Assembly: GCA_005776365.1 (NCBI GenBank)
Contig: SXPK01000069.1
Location: 1-34,215 of the forward strand
Direction: 5' to 3'
DNA from: Planctomycetia bacterium
GTDB lineage: Bacteria > Planctomycetota > UBA1135 > UBA2386
DNA: 34,215 nucleotides
Below, one piece after another: positions 26,594 to 34,215 of the stretch (position 1 is its first letter; every line of letters starts with the position of its first letter). The notes under the pieces were generated by a model. It saw only the letters and a list, made by a program, of their open reading frames with translations, was not told where the DNA came from and ran no database searches. A program made the translations under genes and the position numbers.

Positions 26594-28045
26594 TCAGAGC
26601 CCTGCAAGTTCTTGACGAGGAGCCGACGCCAGCAGGCTGTCCGTCAGGCATCGCGACAACGCCGCGCGCCCATGCAACGTCGCCGGATCGGCCAGTGCCG
26701 CAACCCGGCGAAGTTCGAGTTGCCAGCGCGCGAAACCCAGCAGATCCGGGCGCCGCGTCGCGGCGAACATTTGCAGCGAGAGATAGTCCGGGGCGAGCGC
26801 CTCAGGACGCCAGCGGCGGAGGGACCGCTCGACTGCAGCCAGCGCTGCTGGTGAAAGCAGGTCCTGAAAGCCGTAGGCCATTGCCGTCGGGACATCGGGA
26901 GTTTCGACCTTGCCCAGGCGCCGCTCCTCCAAGTGCCCGAGCATCAACAGGCGAACCGCCCGGGCCTGGGTCGGATCGACGCCGAAGGCCGCAGCCATCC
27001 GCAAGAATCGACCTGCAGCCGCGAGGTTGGCCGCAGGTTCGGCGGCCTGCAACATGCGCGGTCGCCGCCGACCCCAGACCTCGTCGCCGACCACCAGGAC
27101 GCCGGCGATCAACCGGTCGCCGTGCACGCGCAGCAATGCGCCGTCGACTCGTCCGTTGGCTCCAGCCGCCTCGGCGAGTGCGCACAGCGCCATGGCGAGA
27201 TCTCCACCGTCCAACTTTGGCAGCCCGGCCTGAAGTCGATCGACAATCGACCTCGCGCTGCCGTCGAATTGCGAGCCAGCGCCCAACAACGCGCGGAGCG
27301 CCAGCGCGAGGTCGCGCAACGGCAGATCGCTCGCCGCTGATTGCTTCGCAACTTCCGCCGCGAGGCAGTTGGCGCGCCCGGACAGAGAAGCTACCAGCGC
27401 ATCATCGCGCAACGCACGCCGACGCAACTCCGCGGTGTCCCGCAGTTCTCGGTCAAGGCGCAAGTACGACACCGCGTTCTCAGGGGCGACCCATTCCGTC
27501 AGATGCCCTGCGACAGGAGCTTCCGAGAACCTCGTCCATGCATCGGTGAGCGGTGACCCCGGTGCGAAGCGTTGCGTCGCATCCATCGCCTTCGCGATCG
27601 TGGATGGCATGGGCGGCGTCGGAAATGGCTGCGGTGCGGCCAGGACCGGTTCGTCCTGGGTGTCGCCGCGGACTGGCAAGCCGATGACACGACGCAAGCC
27701 GAGCGGATCCGTCGCCGCGAGAAGAGCGAACCCGATCCATGCTGCAGCCGCCGCCAGCGGCCAGCCGCGCGGCAGCATCCGGCGCTGGGCAGGCCCCCCG
27801 CGGCGCCGCGTGCCTTCGCTCAGCTTCTGCATGCGCGAGGCAAAACCAGCGCTCGGCTCGCATCCCAGTTCGCGAAACCGCTCGACCAGATCGCGAGTCT
27901 CAGCGAACTCGACCGCGGCAACCGGATCGGTGGCCATGCGGTCGCGCAGAGGCTGCAGGTCCTTTTGCAGGCCTTGGCCCAACGCCAGGTCGATCCAAGT
28001 GACCGGGCCATCTTCGCCGCGCTCACTCATGCCCGCTGCGCTCAT
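26594..28045 (-). CDS. Putative membrane anti-sigma-like protein coupled to ECF sigma factor
   Basis: ATG 28045 overlaps sigma stop 28042 (ATGA). N-terminal cytoplasmic part, single TM (GWPLAAAAAWIGFALLAA), large C-terminal domain. Confidence 0.6.
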   Translation of the reverse strand: MSAAGMSERGEDGPVTWIDLALGQGLQKDLQPLRDRMATDPVAAVEFAETRDLVERFRELGCEPSAGFASRMQKLSEGTRRRGGPAQRRMLPRGWPLAAAAAWIGFALLAATDPLGLRRVIGLPVRGDTQDEPVLAAPQPFPTPPMPSTIAKAMDATQRFAPGSPLTDAWTRFSEAPVAGHLTEWVAPENAVSYLRLDRELRDTAELRRRALRDDALVASLSGRANCLAAEVAKQSAASDLPLRDLALALRALLGAGSQFDGSARSIVDRLQAGLPKLDGGDLAMALCALAEAAGANGRVDGALLRVHGDRLIAGVLVVGDEVWGRRRPRMLQAAEPAANLAAAGRFLRMAAAFGVDPTQARAVRLLMLGHLEERRLGKVETPDVPTAMAYGFQDLLSPAALAAVERSLRRWRPEALAPDYLSLQMFAATRRPDLLGFARWQLELRRVAALADPATLHGRAALSRCLTDSLLASAPRQELAGL

Positions 28046-28668
28046 CGCTCCCCCGCTGTCTTTCGGCCCTGGTCCGCATCCGTCGAGTCGCCTGACTGTG
28101 CCAACAGGACTTTCAAGGCGCTCACCGCGTTGTGCATGCGCGATTTCACGGTGCCCACCGGGATGCCGAGAAGCTGGCCGATCTCGGCGTAAGGTCGCTC
28201 CTGGTAGACCGCGAGTTCGAACACGATCCGATGCGGCGCGGTGAGCGACTCCATCGCGCGGCGTAGCTGCGCCTTCTCCTCGTCCTCCACTGCGCTCATC
28301 CAAGGCGCTTGCTCATGTCCCACTGGCTCGAGAACCGGCGCGTCGAGCGTTGTCTGGTCCAGTGAAAACAACCTTCGATGCGGGCGCTGCGAACGGTAGT
28401 GGTCGATCCAGAGATTGGTCGCCACGCGGTAGACGTAGGTCGAGAGCTTGCCTTCGGGTCGGTAGCGACGTCGGGCCTGCATAAGCTTGAGGAACAGTTC
28501 CTGACAGAGGTCCTCGGCTCGGTCTCGGTCCCAGCAAAGGCGGTAGAAGAACTGGACCATGCGCGCCTGGTAATGCTCGACCAGGGCCTGAAACGCCACC
28601 GGGTCGCCGTCGCGGTATGCGAGCAGCAAGTCTGGATCGCGGTCAGGGTCTGCGATGCGCTTGCGCAT
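28042..28668 (-). CDS. RNA polymerase sigma factor, sigma-70/ECF family
   Basis: FQALVEHYQARMVQFFYRLCWDRDRAEDLCQELFLKLMQAR (region 2), STYVYRVATNLWIDHYRS, 'ERPYAEIGQLLGIPVGTVKSRMHNAVSALK' (region 4). Confidence 0.95.
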   Translation of the reverse strand: MRKRIADPDRDPDLLLAYRDGDPVAFQALVEHYQARMVQFFYRLCWDRDRAEDLCQELFLKLMQARRRYRPEGKLSTYVYRVATNLWIDHYRSQRPHRRLFSLDQTTLDAPVLEPVGHEQAPWMSAVEDEEKAQLRRAMESLTAPHRIVFELAVYQERPYAEIGQLLGIPVGTVKSRMHNAVSALKVLLAQSGDSTDADQGRKTAGER

Positions 28669-28720
28669 GATCGGATTTTAGTCGGGACAGGCGCCGCAAC
28701 GGCCGGCCAGCCGCTCCGGT

Positions 28721-29236
28721 TCATCCACCTATCGGGTTTTCGCCGAGAGTTTCGATCCAGGGGAAGGCTCGGGCCTCTGCACAACGAAATCTGCAGGCAC
28801 GGCCGCCGTCCGGCATCGGGATCAGTTCTACCCACAAGGTGCCGGCTGGCATCAGGCTCAGGATCCGGTCGGCCCACTCGACACACGCGATGGCATCGGG
28901 CTGGAACAAGTACTCCAGGCCACCGTCGGCGAGGAAGCCTTCGAGCTTCGCCGGCAGGTAGGCGTCGGCATGCAGCAACCGCGTGACCCCAGGATGCTCG
29001 ACGACCAGCAGGTAGGTCGGACTGGCGACGTCTTCTGGAGCGTCGATCGCAAGGCCGCGGGCCAATCCGCGGACCAGCGTTGTCTTGCCGGCGCCGATCT
29101 CGCCCACCAGACCGAGCGCATCGCCGGGCTGCAAATGGGCGCCGATTGCTGACCCAAGCGCCTCCGTCAATGCCGCATCCGCCGAGAGCCGGAGTTCGCG
29201 CCGCACCGGCGGCAGATCAGCCGAGTCCGATCGCAT
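28721..29236 (-). CDS. tsaE: tRNA threonylcarbamoyladenosine biosynthesis ATPase TsaE
   Basis: GLVGEIGAGKTTLVRGLARGL Walker A, 'VASPTYLLVVEH', 'LLHADAYL', 'IACVEWADRI'. Confidence 0.92.
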   Translation of the reverse strand: MRSDSADLPPVRRELRLSADAALTEALGSAIGAHLQPGDALGLVGEIGAGKTTLVRGLARGLAIDAPEDVASPTYLLVVEHPGVTRLLHADAYLPAKLEGFLADGGLEYLFQPDAIACVEWADRILSLMPAGTLWVELIPMPDGGRACRFRCAEARAFPWIETLGENPIGG

Positions 29237-30161
29237 GCTGATGCCCCCTTGGCGCGATGGGAACCCGCGTATCGCCCTTGCAGATCCAAAGCCCCGGCTG
29301 GCGCACGATGCGACCAATCGGCCGACGCGCGCGGTTCGTCAACGGCCCGCCTGTCGGCAGCGCCTTCCCGCGCGCAACCGTGAACAACAGTTCATGGTCT
29401 TCGCCATCGCCTAGCGCGCGCAGCAGCGCCGCCTCGCGGTCCCCCTTTGCCAGTCGCTTCGCCGCAGTTGACACGGGGACCGCGGCTGCGTCGATCTCCG
29501 CGCCCAGTCCGCCGGACGCCTCCAGCAGAGTCGCGAGGTCGAGCAGCAGTCCGTCGCTGATGTCCATGCATGAAGTGCACGGCGTCGAACGGCGCCCGAG
29601 CCAGGCACCCTCGATCAACGCTGGACGGAAGTGAAGGTGTCGCCCGGCGATGCTGCCGCCCAGTGCTCCAGTGACGTGGATCGCGTCCCCGACCCGCGCG
29701 CCGCTGCGAAGCAAGGCGCGATCGAGCACGTGCCCCACCGCCGTCACCGTGGCGACCAGCGGGCCACGAGTCGCGGAGACATCGCCGCCGACGACAAAGC
29801 ACTTGCCGCGACGCGCCGCAGCGCGGATGCCCAGCAGCAATCGGTGCAATCGTGATTCTGCGAGCGTTCTGGGCAACAGCAGCGAAACGAGCAAGTAATC
29901 AGGCGCAGCGCCCATCGCCGCGAGGTCCGACAGGTTGCGGTTGACAGCCTTCTGCCCGACGAAGAACAGGTCCTCGCCGGACTCATAGTGCTCGCCTTCC
30001 ACGATCGGATCGACGCAGAGCACCGAGTCGCGGCCGCGGTTCTTGCAGATTGCAGCATCGTCGCCGATGGCGACGACGGCGTCCTTTGGCGCGGGGAACC
30101 ACCGCTGCAAGCGGCGAGTCAAATCGCGCTCACCGGTCACGGGGAATCTCGGCCTCCGCAT
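29217..30161 (-). CDS. thiL: Thiamine-monophosphate kinase
   Basis: GDDAAI, 'VDPIVEGEHY', 'VGQKAVNRNLSDLAAMGAAPDYLLVSLLLP', 'GGDVSATRGPLVATVTAVG', 'MDISDGLLLDLATL'. ATG 30161. Confidence 0.93.
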   Translation of the reverse strand: MRRPRFPVTGERDLTRRLQRWFPAPKDAVVAIGDDAAICKNRGRDSVLCVDPIVEGEHYESGEDLFFVGQKAVNRNLSDLAAMGAAPDYLLVSLLLPRTLAESRLHRLLLGIRAAARRGKCFVVGGDVSATRGPLVATVTAVGHVLDRALLRSGARVGDAIHVTGALGGSIAGRHLHFRPALIEGAWLGRRSTPCTSCMDISDGLLLDLATLLEASGGLGAEIDAAAVPVSTAAKRLAKGDREAALLRALGDGEDHELLFTVARGKALPTGGPLTNRARRPIGRIVRQPGLWICKGDTRVPIAPRGHQHAIGLG

Positions 30162-30573
30162 CCGCGCCAAAGACCACCAGGACAACGCCGCGCACCGCAT
30201 CGCGCATCACGGGGCCGAAAACGCGCGAATCCGGCAGACGGGATGCAGCATAGTCGTGTCGCAACACCAAGCGGTCGTCGGCGGTGACTTCCTGCACGCG
30301 GGACAACACCGTGCCGCCATCCGGCACCTCGCAGAACACTTCGTGCCCAACCTTTGCTGTCTTGCCGCTCCTGGCAACAAGGCAAACAGAACTAGGTGCG
30401 ATGTGCGGCATCGTGTCCATGCCTGCAGGCACACGGATCACTGCATACATTTGCCAGAACACGATGCCGGCGATCACCGCGACTGGCAGCGTGAGCCGGC
30501 GCAGTGCCGAGGCGATTTTTTGCGGCTCGAAGCCAGCGGAGGCACCGCTCATCACGCGCGCACTTGCCGTCAT
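30130..30573 (-). CDS. Membrane protein resembling signal peptidase I (S26)-like fold, possibly inactive
   Basis: MTASARVMSG...LTLPVAVIAGIVFWQMYAVIRVPAGMDTMPHIAPSSVCLVARSGKTAKVGHEVFCEVPDGG: TM followed by 'P.GMDTMPHI..SSVCLV' reminiscent of S26 'xSMxPTLxxGDxVLV'. Confidence 0.5.
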   Translation of the reverse strand: MTASARVMSGASAGFEPQKIASALRRLTLPVAVIAGIVFWQMYAVIRVPAGMDTMPHIAPSSVCLVARSGKTAKVGHEVFCEVPDGGTVLSRVQEVTADDRLVLRHDYAASRLPDSRVFGPVMRDAVRGVVLVVFGADAEAEIPRDR

Positions 30574-30604
30574 GCGCGCAGGATCGCACGAAGCGAGGCC
30601 GGGC

Positions 30605-31282
30605 TCAATCGCACAGCGACGCAGGATCCGCCGCCGAGAGCGAAGCAGCCCACGCTTGGACCAGATGCTGCGCCGCCGCACGCGGATCCTCTGCTCCTGC
30701 AATCGCCGACATCACGGCGACGCCGATCGGCCGACGTGCGCGCGGCAAGGCTGCAACCTGCGCTGCATGCCGCGCTTCGACCCCGCCGAGCCACAGCGTC
30801 GGCAAGCCACCCATCAAGGTCCATTCGCCAGCGAGTTCGATGCCGAGGCCCGGATGCCCTGGCTTGGAGCGCGTCGGCCATACCGGCGACAAGCAGGCGA
30901 CATCCACCAACGCAGCCTTCGCCCGCGCCAGTTGCTCAGGATCGTGGCACGAGGCTCCGAGCCAGCCCGTGCCGACCGCTCGGCGTGCAAGGCTCGGCGA
31001 CAACGAATGGCAGCCCACCTGCGCGCCGTCGCAGCAACCTGCCGCGACGAGATCGCACCGATCATTCACGAAGAGCAGGCCAGAAACCGGCTCCAGCAGG
31101 GTGCGCACATGCGCGCACAGTTCGGCGAGCGTGGCAGCGTTCAGCGTCGGCTCGCGAAGCTGTATGGCCCGAACGCCGCCCGCCACCGCCGATTCGACGA
31201 GCCCCAAGATCCGCGCACAGTCGCCGGTGCCGTCGGTCACGAACAACACCTTCAGTGCGTCCAGCGGCAGCGCTCTGCTCAC
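30605..31282 (-). CDS. Thiamine phosphate synthase / TenI-like
   Basis: GTG 31282 overlaps corA-like stop (GTGA). 'LKVLFVTDGTG', 'AVAGGVRAIQLREP', 'LLFVNDRCDLVAAGCCDGAQVGCHSLS', 'WLGASCHDPEQLARA', 'DVACLSPVWPTRSKPGHPGLG', 'ALGG-like WLGGVEARHAAQV'. Confidence 0.88.
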   Translation of the reverse strand: MSRALPLDALKVLFVTDGTGDCARILGLVESAVAGGVRAIQLREPTLNAATLAELCAHVRTLLEPVSGLLFVNDRCDLVAAGCCDGAQVGCHSLSPSLARRAVGTGWLGASCHDPEQLARAKAALVDVACLSPVWPTRSKPGHPGLGIELAGEWTLMGGLPTLWLGGVEARHAAQVAALPRARRPIGVAVMSAIAGAEDPRAAAQHLVQAWAASLSAADPASLCD

Positions 31283-32304
31283 AGCCACCCGCGCCTTCTG
31301 TAGAAGACCAGCATGCCAATGACCATCGTCAGCATCGCAGCAAGGACGCCGGGGTAGCCGTACTCCCAACGCAGCTCCGGCATGTGGTCAAAGTTCAGTC
31401 CGTAGATGCCGACCACGAAGGTCAACGGAATGAAGATCGTCGCGATCAGCGTCAGCACCTTCATGACCTCATTGAGGCGGATGCTGGCAGACGCCAGATG
31501 CAGTTCCGTAAGGCTGGCGCCGAGTTCGCGATAGTTCTCGAGCAGATCGAGCAATTGCACGACGTGGTCGTGCACGTCGCGGAGGTAGATGCGTGTCTCA
31601 GCGCTGATGCGAGCAGAGTCGCCTCGCATCAACAGCCCCATCACATCGCGCAGAGGCCACAGCGCGCGGCGGGCTCCCAGTAGTTCTCGGCGCGCATGAT
31701 GCAGTTCCCGCACCACCGCGGCAGGTGCGCCGCCGGCGACGACTGCCTCTTCTACCGACTCGAGTCGGTCGCCCAGCGATTCCATCGCCGGGAAGTAGGC
31801 ATCGACGATCGCATCGACCAACGCATAAGCGAGGTAATCGGGACCGTGCTTGCGCAGGCGCGACAGCGGATCGCGCGCGCGCGCGCGCACTGGATCGAAG
31901 CAGTCCCCTGCGTGCTCTTCGAAGGTCAGCACAAAATCGTCGCCAAGGAACAAGCACATCTGTTCGGTCTCGCCAGGATGCGCCGTGTCGAGCATCCGCA
32001 GCACGAGGAACTGATGCTCTGGATAGTCCTCCAACTTGGGCCGCTGGTGCGTGTGCACTACGTCCTCGAGCGCGAGGCGGTGCAGCGAGAAGGCCTCGCC
32101 GAGTTTGCGCAGCAGTTCCACGTCACCGAGCCCAGCAACCGCGAGCCAGACGACGCCGCCTTGGCGACGCAGTTCCAAGGCGCGATCGAGCGTGACCCCT
32201 CGCTCTTCGACGCATCCCCCGTCATGCATCCGCATCACGGACAACACCGGTCTCGGCGCGTTTGGATCGTCTGCAATCGTGCCCGGCGGCGCGCCGATTG
32301 GCAC
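31279..32304 (-). CDS. CorA-family divalent cation transporter
   Basis: GAPPGT, 'LALEDVVHTHQRPKLEDYPEHQFLVLRM', 'MKVLTLIATIFIPLTFVVGIYGLNFDHMPELRWEYGYP', C-term RRRGWL; aligns by eye with the Thermotoga CorA pattern. Start uncertain (GTG 32304; ORF to 32463). Confidence 0.93.
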   Translation of the reverse strand: MPIGAPPGTIADDPNAPRPVLSVMRMHDGGCVEERGVTLDRALELRRQGGVVWLAVAGLGDVELLRKLGEAFSLHRLALEDVVHTHQRPKLEDYPEHQFLVLRMLDTAHPGETEQMCLFLGDDFVLTFEEHAGDCFDPVRARARDPLSRLRKHGPDYLAYALVDAIVDAYFPAMESLGDRLESVEEAVVAGGAPAAVVRELHHARRELLGARRALWPLRDVMGLLMRGDSARISAETRIYLRDVHDHVVQLLDLLENYRELGASLTELHLASASIRLNEVMKVLTLIATIFIPLTFVVGIYGLNFDHMPELRWEYGYPGVLAAMLTMVIGMLVFYRRRGWL

Positions 32305-32398
32305 CCGTGCCTTATGTGGTTTACGGCACGGCCTCTTTGCTTCCGTGGTGCTTCGCCGTGGCTGCCTTGCTGGTTGATCGTGCACTTCGGAATCGAAC

Positions 32399-34215
32399 CT
32401 AGCCGCGATGCGCCCACTCCTCCAGGCTGTAGAGCACGTTCTGCGGCACCGGCACTCGCGCACGATCGGTCAGTTCGCGCAGAACTTCGTCGAAGGTCAG
32501 GCCCTCGGCGAGCCCAGCGCGCAATGACGCTGCGTCGAGCTTGAACTGGTGGACATGGTCGCTCTTTAGCCGTTTGGAGAAGCGATCGAAGGCGTGCACT
32601 GCCTCGTGCACATCGTCGCCCGGAAACAACAGGACCTCGAAGTCCGGGTTCACGATGACCATGCTTCGCGTGCCTCCCACCTTTGCAGCCGGCTCGGCTT
32701 CGAGCAGTTCGGATCCGAGTTGCGACAATCGCAAGGCAACTGGCCTGCCGTCGCGAAGGCCGATGTCGACGATACCAAGCGGATAAAGCCTTCGTTTCAC
32801 CCACAACAGCAGGTTCATCGCCAACTGCTGCAGCGACTCAGTGGGCGTGTAGCCCGATCCGGCGAACCGAGCTGCGAAGAACTCCTCCGCTTGTTGCCCG
32901 TCCAGTTGCGCCAGATACGCGTTGCGCGCCAGCATCGGCAGGCACGTCATCTCCTGCCAAACGAGTGGCTCGCCGCGCTTCAGCAAGCGGAGCAGCACAC
33001 GCCGCATGCGGACCTGGTGGAATGGCTCGCCGGGCAAGGTCCGGTCCTCGACGAAGTTCTGCAGCAGCAACTTCTGCTGCTCTGCAAGCGGCGCACGATC
33101 GAAGTCCATCCCTTGCGGCGTCGGTCGCAGCGCGCGCTCGCCCTTGCGGTCGATGAACCTGCGGAAGAGGCAGAACTTGTAGATCAACTCCAACTGCGCA
33201 TCGCAGCCAAGGAATCCACCAGGCAACAGCAGCAGAGAAGAAGCGATGCGCTTGTGGCTTGCTTTGAACAGATCGCCTTCGGAGGTGAACAGCACCTTGC
33301 TCTGATGCAGCTCCCGCAGAAACCGCCCGACGTTGCTCGCGAGGTTGCCGCCACAAGAAAGCGTCTCCTGCACGACGACAGGGTGTGATGCGACGTGCTT
33401 CAGCAGCTCTTCGAGCACCACTTCGTGAAACAACACGAACGCGGACTCGACGGGCTGGATGCCGAGGCGAGCGAGTTGGAGCGGCGCTACGGTCCCCAGC
33501 ATCGACTCCTCGAGGCACTTCTGGCACAGCTCCCGATCGGGCTTCTGGCCGTCCTCGAACTCAGCGGCCAGATCGTCCCACGCGGAGATGCCGCCGTGTT
33601 TCTGCATCGACGCCAAGAACGCCTCGGCAACTGCGGCCGGCAGCTTGGCTCGTCGCGCCGCGATCGAGGAGCCCATCGCGTAGAGCTTGTAGATCTTGCG
33701 CGCATGGTCAGCCGCCCTTGCGTCGGCGGGAGGCGCAGGCCGGATCCCTTCCTTCGCTTTTTCGGCACGCGCGCGAAAGTGACGAGCATCGAGGAAGCCT
33801 TGCAGCGTGACGAGGTCCTTGAGCGCATGCCGTGACATCCGCCGATGCTCAACGACGCACTTCGCCAACTCCGCGGGCACCGCGTAGCTGAGTCCGTCAA
33901 AATCCGTCCATCGCCGGTCGGAGCAGCCGAATAGAAAACCTTCGCGCTGCAACGAGGCAAGGCAGGCCTCGAGGTCGAAGCGACTCTTGAACACCCGGGC
34001 CTGCGTGGCGAACAACTGCGTCACGGACAACGCGGCTCTTGGCTCGCAGAAGAATGGTTCGAGCAGGTCCTGCAACTTCCGCGGCAGTGACTGCAGCCGC
34101 TGCACGGTCTTCTCCTCGTTCTCCATCGCTGCTGCGATCGCAGCGATTGTGGCACTGCGCGACGGCGCCTTGCCTGGGACCGGCGCGGGTTCGGCGCCGA
34201 GCCAGGCGACCGCGG
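32399..34215 (-). CDS. Helicase-associated (XPB/Ssl2-like, Helicase_C_3-type) domain protein; open through right edge
   Basis: Listed ORF ends at ATG 34126, but the frame stays open to the edge (AVAWLGAEPAPVPGKAPSRSATIAAIAAA-MENEEKTVQRL). C-terminal 'RSMVIVNPDFEVLLFPGDDVHEAVHAFDRFSKRLKSDHVHQFKLDAASLRAGLAEGLTFDEVLRELTDRARVPVPQNVLYSLEEWA' is typical of this domain. Confidence 0.72.
   Translation of the reverse strand, partial: AVAWLGAEPAPVPGKAPSRSATIAAIAAAMENEEKTVQRLQSLPRKLQDLLEPFFCEPRAALSVTQLFATQARVFKSRFDLEACLASLQREGFLFGCSDRRWTDFDGLSYAVPAELAKCVVEHRRMSRHALKDLVTLQGFLDARHFRARAEKAKEGIRPAPPADARAADHARKIYKLYAMGSSIAARRAKLPAAVAEAFLASMQKHGGISAWDDLAAEFEDGQKPDRELCQKCLEESMLGTVAPLQLARLGIQPVESAFVLFHEVVLEELLKHVASHPVVVQETLSCGGNLASNVGRFLRELHQSKVLFTSEGDLFKASHKRIASSLLLLPGGFLGCDAQLELIYKFCLFRRFIDRKGERALRPTPQGMDFDRAPLAEQQKLLLQNFVEDRTLPGEPFHQVRMRRVLLRLLKRGEPLVWQEMTCLPMLARNAYLAQLDGQQAEEFFAARFAGSGYTPTESLQQLAMNLLLWVKRRLYPLGIVDIGLRDGRPVALRLSQLGSELLEAEPAAKVGGTRSMVIVNPDFEVLLFPGDDVHEAVHAFDRFSKRLKSDHVHQFKLDAASLRAGLAEGLTFDEVLRELTDRARVPVPQNVLYSLEEWAHRG

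Noticed and set aside
1-34215. Mobile elements, prophage, defence islands, tRNA/rRNA genes
   Set aside because: No transposase, integrase, restriction, toxin-antitoxin or phage motifs recognised in translations, and no tRNA-like cloverleaf or rRNA sequence noticed; a tRNAscan/Rfam run would be needed to be certain.

Overview
This is a GC-rich bacterial chromosomal segment. Its gene families (secreted HEAT-repeat proteins with an 'HGGQYRGP' N-terminus, an MFS-fused spermidine synthase-like protein, degenerate alpha/beta hydrolase, ECF sigma plus large membrane partner) suggest Planctomycetota; this placement is inference. I see about 24 protein-coding genes, many in overlapping, translationally coupled operons. 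I found no convincing rRNA, tRNA, CRISPR array, prophage or insertion sequence. Recognisable housekeeping genes are dxr, rseP, a UbiA/EboC-like prenyltransferase, cca, tsaE, thiL, a ThiE-like protein, corA-like, an ECF sigma factor, a TolC-family protein, and a partial PaaZ/aldehyde dehydrogenase N-terminus at the left edge. The most unusual part is at about 2.5-11.8 kb. A five-gene coupled minus-strand operon (two HEAT-like/lipoproteins, DUF366, an AglD/UPF0104-type flippase-like protein, a PfkB kinase) lies divergent to two tandem secreted HEAT paralogs. Both paralogs appear to begin their mature forms with the same motif, HGGQYRGP, followed by unrelated low-complexity linkers. Family calls come from reading translations and remembered motifs; no search was run.
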